Positions 46,129-54,200 of a stretch of 64,000 nt of DNA are shown piece by piece (position 1 is the stretch's first letter; every line of letters starts with the position of its first letter). Below the pieces are notes generated by a model that ran no database searches, was not told the origin of the DNA, and worked only from the letters and a program-made list of their open reading frames with translations. The position numbers and the translations under genes were made by a program. The DNA is from MFD01275-c22 sp963705885 (lineage in GTDB: Bacteria > Actinomycetota > Actinomycetes > JACCUZ01). The stretch covers positions 3,565,209 through 3,629,208 of the forward strand of contig OY970120.1 of NCBI GenBank assembly GCA_963705885.1. Reading direction: 5' to 3'.

Positions 46129-47724
46129 CTAGGCCGAGGTCTTGTCGGCGGGTCGGATGCCGGCGACGGAGAGCCGCAGCCGGTAGATGCTGGTCAGGGC
46201 GGTGACGTAGAGCGCGCGCCCGTCGGGGTCGCCCCACGCGAGGTTGTGCGGGTCCTCGGGGAGCCCGAGGGTGCCGAGGTGGGTGCCCTCGGGGGACAGC
46301 ACCCAGACGCCACCGGGTCCACAGACGTAGAGGTTGCCGAGCTCGTCGACCTTGATGCCGTCGATCGCGTCGTCGCCCTCGGCGTCGGTCATGTCGAAGA
46401 GCACCTCGCCCGGCGACACGCGCCCGCCGGCGCCGACCTCGTAGCGCATGACGACCTTGTGGTCGTCGTCCCAGTTCCCGACGTAGAGGTAGCGCTCGTC
46501 GGGTGAGAACGCGAGGCCGTTGGGACCGGAGAGCGAGCCGTCGACGAGGAACACCTCGCCGTCGCGGACCCCGAAGACGCCGCTGAACTGCAGCTCCTTC
46601 TTGGGGTCGTCGAAGGCCTTGGGCAGCCCGAACGGGGGGTCGGTGAAGTAGAGCGTGCCGTCCGAGCGGTAGACGAGGTCGTTGGGGCTGTTGAGCCGCT
46701 TGCCCTCGTACGAGTCGGCCATCACCGTGATGTTCCCGTGCGGCTCGACGCGCACCACGCGGCGGTTGCCGTGCTGGCAGATGGTGAGCCGCCCCTGCGG
46801 GTCGAACGTCAGGCCGTTCGACCCGGGCTGGTGGTAGAGCCCGATGTCGGTGCCGGTGTAGCCGCTGTGCGAGCGGAAGACGGTCACCTGGCCGGGCGGC
46901 GCCCACCGGTAGATCTGGTTGGTGTTGGGCGAGCTGAACAGCAGTGCGCCGTCATGGGCCCACACCGGGCCCTCGGTGAACTCGAAACCCCCGGCGACGC
47001 GCTCGAGCTCCGCGTCGGGCGGCAGCAGCGCGTCGAGGGCGTCGCTGGCCCGCACGACGTGCAGGTCGGCCGGCTCGCTGACCCTGGCCCGCGCCGGGGT
47101 GAAGAAGTCGAGGGTGGCGCTGCGCAGCCAGATGTAGTTGTGGGGGGCCGCCGAGATCGGGCCGTTGATGCCGAACACGGCGATGTGGAAGGTCTGGCCG
47201 GGGGTGGCGTCGGTGGTCAGCACCACCCGGTTGGGGGCGTTGAACCCGGCGACCACCGGGCCGCCGCTGTCACCGATGGCCGCGGGCAGCCGCCCGTCGA
47301 CCCACACCTCGGCGTAGTCGTCGATGACCACCTCGAAGACGACGGTGGCCCCGGTGGGGTCGAGGTCGCCGACGCGGTCGGGCACGGTCACGTCGAGCCG
47401 GTACCAGTTGACGCAGACGAGGCCGTTGCTCAGCCGGCGCTGGGTGTCCTCCGGGGCGAGGTGCTCCCAGCCGGAGTCGTCGAAGTCCGGCGACTCGGCG
47501 TGCGGCACGACGTCGTACGTCCGGTTGGGGCGGGTGCCGGGACCGAGCGGGTCCTCGGGCGACCCGAGCTCGACGAAGTCGACCTCCTCGATGCGGGCGT
47601 CGCTGTAGCGCCAGCGGGCGCCGACGAGTGCCGCGCCCTCGTCGGTCTGCAGGTCGACCACGGCGTCGGGGCGCCCGGGCAGCAGCTGCGGCGGGCTGGG
47701 CAGGGTGGGGGCGAGGCGGGCCAT
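46129..47724 (-). CDS. SMP-30/gluconolactonase family protein with an extra N-terminal domain
   Basis: A 531-residue protein. Residues ~1-215 form a beta-rich module (VCVNWYRLDVTVPDRVGDL, VVIDDYAEVWVDGRLPAAIG, VVLTTDATPGQTFHIAVFGING) like galactose-binding domains. Residues ~225-525 are a six-bladed SMP-30 propeller: AGGFEFTEGPVWAHDGALLFS (metal Glu), RRVVRVEPHGNITVMAD, RLNSPNDLVYRSDGTLYFTDP (Asn/Asp ligands) and LSGPNGLAFSPDERYLYVGN. It should hydrolyse lactones with a divalent metal. It starts one base after the GlcG-cupin stop. No signal peptide is visible. Confidence 0.88.
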   Translation of the reverse strand: MARLAPTLPSPPQLLPGRPDAVVDLQTDEGAALVGARWRYSDARIEEVDFVELGSPEDPLGPGTRPNRTYDVVPHAESPDFDDSGWEHLAPEDTQRRLSNGLVCVNWYRLDVTVPDRVGDLDPTGATVVFEVVIDDYAEVWVDGRLPAAIGDSGGPVVAGFNAPNRVVLTTDATPGQTFHIAVFGINGPISAAPHNYIWLRSATLDFFTPARARVSEPADLHVVRASDALDALLPPDAELERVAGGFEFTEGPVWAHDGALLFSSPNTNQIYRWAPPGQVTVFRSHSGYTGTDIGLYHQPGSNGLTFDPQGRLTICQHGNRRVVRVEPHGNITVMADSYEGKRLNSPNDLVYRSDGTLYFTDPPFGLPKAFDDPKKELQFSGVFGVRDGEVFLVDGSLSGPNGLAFSPDERYLYVGNWDDDHKVVMRYEVGAGGRVSPGEVLFDMTDAEGDDAIDGIKVDELGNLYVCGPGGVWVLSPEGTHLGTLGLPEDPHNLAWGDPDGRALYVTALTSIYRLRLSVAGIRPADKTSA

Positions 47725-47725
47725 G

Positions 47726-48955
47726 TCAGGACTCCACCTTCGCCACGAAGTAGAGGAAGGGGTCCGAGACGTCGACGAACTGGTGCGGGACGCCGGCGGG
47801 CACGACGAGGACGTCGCCCTCCGAGAGCTGGTGCTCGGTGCCGCCGTCGATCGACGCCGCCCGCAGCTCGCCGGGGCCGACGCCGCGCGGCTCGCGCAGG
47901 GCGCCGCCGGTGACCACGGTGGCCTTGCCCTCGACGACGTGCATGATGTCGGCGACCGTCTCGTGGTACTCCACCTCGCCGGGTGCCTCGCGGCGGCCCG
48001 CGTCGACCTTGTAGCGGCGGTCGTCGAGGAGCAGCCCGCCGGTGGCGAAGCGCTCGCGCACCTGCTGGCTCGGGAAGAAGACGGCGTCGGCCGAGGCGGA
48101 CGCGGACAGTGCCGCCTCGAGGGACGCGACGCCGATCCCGGCCAGCTCCTGGTCCTCGTCGGCGGACGAGGCGCCGCTGACCCCGACGGCGCCCACGACG
48201 TGCCCGTCGACGGTCAGCGGCAGCCCGCCCTGGAGCGGCACGGCGCCGGCCAGGTGCAGGGCGGAGGGCCGCCCGTTGGTCGCCTGCTCCTCGAAGTCCT
48301 TGCTGGGCCGCCGGAACAGCGCCGCGGTCCGCGCCTTGTCCGTGGCGACGCCGACGCTCGCGACCTGCGCGGCGTCCGGGCGGGCGATGGCCATGAGCTC
48401 GCCGCCGGTGTCGACGACGGCGACGACGGGCGCGACACCGCGCTCGGTCGAGACGCCGTCGACCGCGTCGGCGACGAGCCGTGCGGCGGCGGAGGTCAGC
48501 GCCGGGACCTCGACGGTGGTGAACGTGGCGGCCGCTCCCGCGATCGAGACCGCCTCGTCGGCGTCGGTCGTCTCGCCGCTGGTGCCGATCGCGCCGACGA
48601 CCTCGCCGTCCACCGTGAGGGGGATCCCCCCGATGAGGGCGCGGGCGCCGTGCAGGGCGAGCGCGCCGAGCCGGCCGCTGGTCACCTGCTCCTCCAGCAC
48701 GCGGCTGGGCCGGACGAAGATCGCGGCGGTGCGTGCCTTGTCGATGGCGACCTGGTCGCTGGCGGGCTGCGCCTCGGGCGTCCGGCGCAGTGCCAGAACG
48801 CGACCGGAGGCGTCGACGACGACGATGACGACGCGCTGGCCGCCGTCGAGGGCGAAGCGCTCCGCGGCGGCGACGACGGCGTCGACGCCCTCGGGCGTGA
48901 GGACGTGGCGGGTCCGGACGAGGGACGTGGGGGGGCGGGTGGTCTGCTGGGTCAT
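47726..48955 (-). CDS. Tandem GlcG/HbpS heme-binding domains fused to a cupin
   Basis: A 409-residue fusion. Two GlcG/HbpS domains follow each other: first ~15-150 (VVIVVVDASGRVLALRRTPE, IDKARTAAIFVRPS, GGIPLTVDGEVVGAIGTSGE), second ~155-295 (VVAVVDTGGELMAIARPDAA, TDKARTAALFRRPS, GGLPLTVDGHVVGAVGVSGA). A C-terminal cupin (~320-405) has YHETVADIMHVVEGKATVV and LSEGDVLVVPAGVPHQFVDV, with the usual His/Glu metal ligands. GlcG-like proteins can bind haem or small carboxylates; the cupin may bind the pathway substrate or metal. It begins five bases after the upstream SMP-30 stop in a compact operon. Confidence 0.88.
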   Translation of the reverse strand: MTQQTTRPPTSLVRTRHVLTPEGVDAVVAAAERFALDGGQRVVIVVVDASGRVLALRRTPEAQPASDQVAIDKARTAAIFVRPSRVLEEQVTSGRLGALALHGARALIGGIPLTVDGEVVGAIGTSGETTDADEAVSIAGAAATFTTVEVPALTSAAARLVADAVDGVSTERGVAPVVAVVDTGGELMAIARPDAAQVASVGVATDKARTAALFRRPSKDFEEQATNGRPSALHLAGAVPLQGGLPLTVDGHVVGAVGVSGASSADEDQELAGIGVASLEAALSASASADAVFFPSQQVRERFATGGLLLDDRRYKVDAGRREAPGEVEYHETVADIMHVVEGKATVVTGGALREPRGVGPGELRAASIDGGTEHQLSEGDVLVVPAGVPHQFVDVSDPFLYFVAKVES

Positions 48956-48960
48956 GGCGG

Positions 48961-49938
48961 TCAGGCTCCGTGCGTGTCGAGGACAGCGGCCCAGACGGCC
49001 GTGTCGTTGGTGATGAAGAGGACCCGGCGCCCGGGCCCCCCGAAGGTGAAGTTCACGGCCCCGGGCACGTCGATCTGCCCGAGCAGGTCTCCCTCTGGGG
49101 AGAGCACCTGCACGCCGGAGAACGACGAGACGTAGACCCGACCGGCAGCATCGACGGTGATGCCGTCGGGGAAGCCCGGTGTGGTCACCGCGAAGAGCCG
49201 CCGGTTGGCGAGGTGGCGTCCGTCGGCGGTCACGTCGAACGCCACGACGTGGTGCGGCCGGTCGACGTGATAGCTGCCGGGCTCCTGGTTCGCACCGCTG
49301 TCCGTGACGTAGAGCGTGCGGTGGTCGGGCGAGAACGCGATGCCGTTTGGCTTGTCGAACGAGTCGTCGACGACGTCTGTGACGCCGGTCTCCGGGTCGG
49401 AGCGGTAGACGAAGTCGCCGGTCGAGGGCGGCGGCCGGAAGCCCTGGAGCCACCCGTAGGACGGGTCGGTGAACCACACCGACCCGTCGGGGTGCACGAC
49501 GACGTCGTTGGGCGAGGACAGGGGCAGCCCTCGCCAGCCGGTCACGAGCGCGGTCGTGCGCCCGGTCGAGGGCACCACCCGGCTGATCCGGGCGCCGCGG
49601 GTCATCGAGCCCTGCTCGCAGACGAGCAGGGCGCCGTCGGCCGCCACGGTCATCCCGTTCGCGGCGACCGTGTCCGCGGGCACGACCGAGACGTCCGCCG
49701 CCGACCGCGGGAAGCAGGTCCCGTCCAGCTGGAGCCGCTTGATGTGCACCCGGCCGAGGAGGGGTCGGGACGTGAAGTACAGCGCGTCCTCGGCGGGCGC
49801 GTAGACCGGGCCCTCGTGGGCGTCGACGTCCGCGACGAGGCGCAGGCCGGGGCTGTCGCCGAGGACCTCGCGGAAGGCGGTGTCGTACGTCGTGAAGCCG
49901 GTCTCGCCCCGCGCGACCCTCGCGAGCGCTGGGCTCAT
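48961..49938 (-). CDS. SMP-30/gluconolactonase family protein (single domain)
   Basis: A 325-residue six-bladed propeller lactonase. Metal-site pieces are DVDAHEGPVYAPAEDALYFTS (Glu), VAANGMTVAADGALLVCEQG, PLSSPNDVVVHPDGSVWFTDP (Asn/Asp) and DKPNGIAFSPDHRTLYVTDSG. It has the normal SMP-30 length without the N-terminal extension of the protein at 46129. The start ATG 49938 shares a base with the GMC oxidoreductase stop (TGATG). Substrate likely a sugar or other lactone made by the oxidoreductase. Confidence 0.9.
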   Translation of the reverse strand: MSPALARVARGETGFTTYDTAFREVLGDSPGLRLVADVDAHEGPVYAPAEDALYFTSRPLLGRVHIKRLQLDGTCFPRSAADVSVVPADTVAANGMTVAADGALLVCEQGSMTRGARISRVVPSTGRTTALVTGWRGLPLSSPNDVVVHPDGSVWFTDPSYGWLQGFRPPPSTGDFVYRSDPETGVTDVVDDSFDKPNGIAFSPDHRTLYVTDSGANQEPGSYHVDRPHHVVAFDVTADGRHLANRRLFAVTTPGFPDGITVDAAGRVYVSSFSGVQVLSPEGDLLGQIDVPGAVNFTFGGPGRRVLFITNDTAVWAAVLDTHGA

Positions 49939-51554
49939 CACCTCGACACCGCGGCCGCCACCGGCGGCCCCTGCTGCGGCAGCTCGACCCGCTCGGATCC
50001 GAGGGTGCTCGCGCCGAGCCGGGACGCGACAGTCTCCGCCACGCGCAGGGCGTTCGCGATGATCGTGAGCGTCGGGTTCACCGCGGTGCTCGACACGAAG
50101 AAGCTCGAGTCCGCGACGTAGACGTTGTCGACCTCGTGCAGCTTGCAGTCCAGGTCCAGGGCCGAGGTGGCCGGGTCGGTGCCGAAGCGCACAGTGCCGT
50201 TCTGGTGCGCGACGCCGGCGAGACCCAGCCGGCCGCCGACGTACGAGAGGTTCTCGTAGACGTCGGCGCGGCACTGCATCGCCGACAGCAGTGACTCGAA
50301 CTTCGCCCGCAGCCGCTGGTGCGCCTCGAGGTTGGTCGGGGTGTAGCGGAGGCTGATCGCGCCGTCGGCGTCGACCGTCACCCGGTTGTCCGGCAGCGGC
50401 AGGTCCTCGGTCGTCAGCCAGAAGTCCAGCGCGTGCCGGGCCACCTCGGCCGGGTCCGCGGCGTCCTTGACGTCGAAGCCGATGAGCGTTGCGTCGCTCT
50501 TGCCGAGCATCTGCATCGCGCCGAGCGGGAACCCCCAGTCGTTGTCCTCGTCGCCGAAGTAGAAGTCGTTGATGCCCAGCGTCTTCTGGAACTTCGTCGG
50601 GTTGGGCATTCTCGAGAACGCGATCAGGGACGAGTTGTTGTGCAGCATGAGGTTCCGGCCGACCAGGCCGGACCCGTTGCCGAGGCCGTCGGGGTGCGCG
50701 TCGCTCGCCGACCGGAGCAGCAGCGCGGCGGAGTTGATGGCCCCGCCCGCCACGACGACGACGTCCGCCGAGTAGCGCTCCTCGGCGCCGTCACGCTCGA
50801 CCACGACACCGGTGACCGTCCGGCCGGACGCGTCGGTCTCCAGCCGGGTCACGACGGAGTTGGTCCGCAGCGTGACGTTGGGGTGGCGCAGGGCGGGCTC
50901 GACCGCGATCACCGCGGCGTCGGCCTTGCCGTTGGTCGGGCAGGCGTAGCCGTCGCACGTCGCGCAGCGGATGCAGGCCGACTTCCACGGCGCCGCCTCG
51001 TCCATGAGGATGCCGTTGGGGAGCGGGAACGGGTTCAGTCCCGCGGCGCGGAGGTCGTCGGAGAGCTGCTGGATGCGGGGCTCGTGACTGATGGCCGGGA
51101 ACGGGTAGGGCACCGAGGCCGGCGGCTCGGTCGGGTCCGTCCCCCGCTCGCCGTGCACCTGGTAGAGCCGCTCCGCCCGGTCGTACCACGGGTCGAGGTC
51201 GGCGTAGGAGATCGGCCAGGCGGGCGAGATGCCGTCGACGTGACGGATCTCGTCGAAGTCGCGCTCACGGAAGCGGAAGAGGATCGCGCCGTAGACCTTG
51301 GTGTTGCCACCCACGTAGTAGTGCTGCTTGGGCGTGAACGTCTTGCCGGTCGCGGCGTCGGTCCACTTGCCGGAGTTGGCGTAGCGCTTGTCGATCCACA
51401 CGGCCTGGGAGTCCCAGTTCTCGGGCTCCCTGGGCATCCAGTCGCCGCGCTCCAGCAGCAGCACCCGCTTGCCGGTCGGGGCGAGCGCACGCGTCAGCGT
51501 GCCGCCGCCTGCGCCGGAGCCGATGACGATGACGTCGTAGTGGTCGCTTGCCAT
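49938..51554 (-). CDS. GMC family FAD-dependent oxidoreductase
   Basis: A 538-residue glucose-methanol-choline-type oxidoreductase that oxidises an alcohol or sugar with FAD. The dinucleotide-binding VIVIGSGAGGGTLTRALAPT lies near the start, then GNTKVYGAILFRFRERDFD. A Cys-rich loop ACIRCATCDGYACPTNG (~230-247) is typical of the membrane-associated glucose/gluconate dehydrogenase-like branch. AHQNGTVRFG and VNPTLTIIANALRVAE supply the catalytic His and Asn. No signal peptide. ATG 51554 is preceded by a short leader 52 bases after the cyclase stop. Confidence 0.9.
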   Translation of the reverse strand: MASDHYDVIVIGSGAGGGTLTRALAPTGKRVLLLERGDWMPREPENWDSQAVWIDKRYANSGKWTDAATGKTFTPKQHYYVGGNTKVYGAILFRFRERDFDEIRHVDGISPAWPISYADLDPWYDRAERLYQVHGERGTDPTEPPASVPYPFPAISHEPRIQQLSDDLRAAGLNPFPLPNGILMDEAAPWKSACIRCATCDGYACPTNGKADAAVIAVEPALRHPNVTLRTNSVVTRLETDASGRTVTGVVVERDGAEERYSADVVVVAGGAINSAALLLRSASDAHPDGLGNGSGLVGRNLMLHNNSSLIAFSRMPNPTKFQKTLGINDFYFGDEDNDWGFPLGAMQMLGKSDATLIGFDVKDAADPAEVARHALDFWLTTEDLPLPDNRVTVDADGAISLRYTPTNLEAHQRLRAKFESLLSAMQCRADVYENLSYVGGRLGLAGVAHQNGTVRFGTDPATSALDLDCKLHEVDNVYVADSSFFVSSTAVNPTLTIIANALRVAETVASRLGASTLGSERVELPQQGPPVAAAVSR

Positions 51555-51606
51555 GGTGGCCCCCTGGGGGATCGAGCAGGAGAGGTACGGACGGTGTGCG
51601 CGGTCG

Positions 51607-52542
51607 TCAGACGATCGCGAGCGGCGCGATCCACGCCCCGGTGGCGCCGCGCAGCTTGGCGTGGGAGATGACGAGGAGGAACTCGTGGACGGAGGCGGCT
51701 GCGAGGTCGGCGAGCCGCAGGTTCTCGACGACGACGACACCGTGGTGGGTGTTCAGCGTCTGCGGGACGACGAACGGCCGGGCCGGGTCCTCGGCCGGGA
51801 CGGGCCCGTAGCTCCACGTGTCGCAGCCCGTCAGGGCGACCCGCTCGTCGACAAGGCGGGCAGCCAGGTCCATCCCCGGCCCGGGCTCGCCGCGACCGTA
51901 GCGGTCGTTGTCGATCCCCCACAGCGAGCCCCAGCCGGTGTGGAACAGCACCGCGTCACCTGGCCGGATCTCGAGGCCGTGCGCGCGCAGCGCGGCCTCG
52001 GCGTCCGCGGGCGTGATGACGTAGCCGGGCTGCAGCCGCTCCACGCCGCGCAGGGCCGCGATGTCGAGCATGAGCCCGCGCGTCACGACCTGCGGGAGCG
52101 TGTCGACGCCGAGACGGCTGGTGCCGTGCTCCTCGACGATGTCTGCGAGCCGGAAGCCGTTGTACGTGCGGTCGCCGACCTGGAGGTGGTTCAGCGCGTC
52201 GAGGTGGGTGCCCATCTGCTGGGTGGCCGTGACCTGCTCGACCACCCAGTTGACGTTGTTGCGGCCCCAGCCGTCGGGTCCCGCATCGGGCCGACGCCGG
52301 TTGACCTGGTGGGCGCTGGTGGTGAGGTACTGGCGGAAGGTGCGCCCGGGGAAGGCCGGGATGTCGGCGTGCAGGACGTGGGCGAGGTCGTGGACCTCGC
52401 CCCTGCGGACGAGGGACACCGCCTCGAGCACCTTCGCCGGCGTGATCTCGTTGAGGGCGCCCGCCTGGTCCTCGGGGCCGTAGCGGGACGGCCACCACCG
52501 CTCCACCTGCCCGGGGACCCCGACGGGGGAGGTGAGGGTCAT
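51607..52542 (-). CDS. Cyclase family protein (kynurenine formamidase-like hydrolase)
   Basis: A 311-residue metal-dependent hydrolase of the cyclase family. The signature is QQMGTHLDALNH (x-x-G-T-H-x-D-x-x-x-H), with Gln at the first position instead of His. It also has PGDAVLFHTGWGSLWG and ALTGCDTWSYGPVPAEDP, where a conserved Asp contributes to metal binding. Members hydrolyse amides, lactones or cyclic imides (kynurenine formamidase, isatin hydrolase). ATG 52542 overlaps the SDR stop (ATGA). The substrate is not known; in this cluster lactone or amide opening is likely. Confidence 0.86.
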   Translation of the reverse strand: MTLTSPVGVPGQVERWWPSRYGPEDQAGALNEITPAKVLEAVSLVRRGEVHDLAHVLHADIPAFPGRTFRQYLTTSAHQVNRRRPDAGPDGWGRNNVNWVVEQVTATQQMGTHLDALNHLQVGDRTYNGFRLADIVEEHGTSRLGVDTLPQVVTRGLMLDIAALRGVERLQPGYVITPADAEAALRAHGLEIRPGDAVLFHTGWGSLWGIDNDRYGRGEPGPGMDLAARLVDERVALTGCDTWSYGPVPAEDPARPFVVPQTLNTHHGVVVVENLRLADLAAASVHEFLLVISHAKLRGATGAWIAPLAIV

Positions 52543-53360
52543 TCGCTGGACCAGGACGTCTCGAACGACGGGTAGAGCGTGAGGCCACCGTCGACGAACA
52601 GCGTCTGGCCGGTGATGTAGAGCGCCTCGTCGGAGCACAGGAAGGCCACCGCGGCGGCCATCTCCTCGGAGTCCCCCGCGCGGCGCATCGGGATGTGCTT
52701 CTCGACCGCCTCCCGCTTCACCGGGTCGTCGATCCACGCGCGGTTGATCGGGGTGATCGTGGCGCCCGGGCCGATGCCGTTGACCCGGATCCCGTGCGCG
52801 GCGTACTCGAGCGCGAGCGTACGGGTCAGGTTCTGCATGCCGCCCTTGGACACCGAGTAGCCGAGGAACCGCGGCTTGGGGATGACCTGGTGCACGCTCG
52901 AGACGTTGACGATGGAGCCTCCGCGGCCGGAGTCGAGGAAGTGCCGGACCGCCTGCTGGGCGCTCAGGAACGAGCCGCGCAGGTTGACGGCGAGGACCTT
53001 GTCGAAGTCGGCTGCCGAGAGCTTCTCGGTGTCCTCCGCGATCTGGATCCCGGCGTTGTTGATGAGGTAGTCGATGCGGCCGTACTCGTCGAGGACCTCG
53101 GCGAACATCGACGCGACCTGCGCCTCGTCGGAGACGTCCGCCGCGACGAGGATCGGCCGGGTGCCGCCCTCGGCCATCTGCTTCATGCAGACGTCGACGC
53201 CCTCCTGGATGGCCTCCTTGGTCTCCTCCGCGCCGTCGGGCCGGCCGACGTAGTTGATCGCCACGTCGACGCCCTCCTGGCCCAGCCGGATGGCGATGGC
53301 CTGGCCGATGCCCGAGCTGCCGCCGGTGACGACGGCGACCTTGCCCGCAAGACCCTTCAT
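52539..53360 (-). CDS. Short-chain dehydrogenase/reductase (glucose 1-dehydrogenase-like)
   Basis: A 273-residue SDR. Cofactor loop VAVVTGGSSGIGQAIAIRLG, YLINNAGIQIAEDTEKLS, catalytic Ser in SIVNVSSVHQVIPKPRFLGYSVSK-type spacing with Tyr/Lys (YSVSK), and IGPGATITPINRAWIDD. The nearest named relatives by pattern are glucose 1-dehydrogenases. GAGGAG precedes ATG 53360, which overlaps the stop of the upstream hypothetical gene. In the cluster it probably performs an NAD(P)-linked oxidation or reduction of the same substrate as the GMC enzyme. Confidence 0.9.
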   Translation of the reverse strand: MKGLAGKVAVVTGGSSGIGQAIAIRLGQEGVDVAINYVGRPDGAEETKEAIQEGVDVCMKQMAEGGTRPILVAADVSDEAQVASMFAEVLDEYGRIDYLINNAGIQIAEDTEKLSAADFDKVLAVNLRGSFLSAQQAVRHFLDSGRGGSIVNVSSVHQVIPKPRFLGYSVSKGGMQNLTRTLALEYAAHGIRVNGIGPGATITPINRAWIDDPVKREAVEKHIPMRRAGDSEEMAAAVAFLCSDEALYITGQTLFVDGGLTLYPSFETSWSSE

Positions 53361-54058
53361 GTGGTTCTCCTCGTGTGAGTGCGTGCCTGGTGGATGAGGT
53401 CCCGGCCGGCCCGGAAGAAGGCCAGCGCGTCCTCGGGTGAGTCGACGTCCTCGATGGTGCGGTAGGCGCCGAAGGGCGCGTTCCAGAACTCGTCCTGCAC
53501 CGGGGGCCCCTCGTGCGGGCCGACGTAGAGGTAGGGCAGCTCGATCGCGGCGTCCCCGGGCGAGACGCCGTAGTTCACCTCGGCGGCGGTCATCCCCAGG
53601 TCGAAGTGCTCGGGGTAGATCCACGCGTCGCCGGGCGCGTCCTGCACGAGCGCGCCCGCCAGCGCCGCGAGCGCGTCGGCGCCGAGCGCGAACCAGCCGG
53701 CCAGGACCGCGGCGGACGCGGCGTCCACCGGCAGCCGGGCGTCGGGCTCGAACGGCGTGGCGGGCGGGTGCTTGGTCCACGGGAAGCCGGCCACCGTGCC
53801 GGCGAGGTGCGCGGCGTGCGCGACCGTGGTGAGCGGGGCTCGCCGCACGCCGCTGGCCGTCGTCACCGTCATCTCGGTGCCCTCGACCGCGAGGACGCGG
53901 CCGTCGGGCAGCGGCGGGGTCCGGAAGCCGCCAGGCGCCGGCTCCAGCGCGATGTGCCCGGTGGCGGTCTTGAGCGCCGCGCTCAGCACGTGCTCGGCCA
54001 CCCGGTGCAGCGAGGTGCGGGTCTCGACCAGCAGGGACGTCGGGGGGAGCTCCGGCAT
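53357..54058 (-). CDS. Conserved hypothetical protein, 233 aa, first gene of the catabolic cluster
   Basis: Not recognised with certainty. The start at ATG 54058 is chosen because the frame beyond is a shadow. Segments such as ALEPAPGGFRTPPLPDGRVLAVEGTE-type beta strands, FPWTKHPPATPFEPDARLPVD, DAWIYPEHFDLGMTAAEVNYG and EFWNAPFGAYRTIEDVDSPED suggest a soluble enzyme-like fold with conserved His, Glu and Trp. It is translationally coupled to the SDR (ATGA) and divergent from the HtrA gene with a 142-base gap that should hold the cluster promoter. Confidence 0.75.
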   Translation of the reverse strand: MPELPPTSLLVETRTSLHRVAEHVLSAALKTATGHIALEPAPGGFRTPPLPDGRVLAVEGTEMTVTTASGVRRAPLTTVAHAAHLAGTVAGFPWTKHPPATPFEPDARLPVDAASAAVLAGWFALGADALAALAGALVQDAPGDAWIYPEHFDLGMTAAEVNYGVSPGDAAIELPYLYVGPHEGPPVQDEFWNAPFGAYRTIEDVDSPEDALAFFRAGRDLIHQARTHTRRTT

Positions 54059-54200
54059 GCCCCCACTGTCTCCCCAGACCCCTCTGCGTTTCACCACGCC
54101 GGCCGTCGACCCGCTGCCTGTCCGCTCCCGGCGTAGCCGAGGGCCTGGCATCCGGCCGGGCCGCGAGGTGTGCTGGTGGACGTCGACCGTGGAGGCAGGG

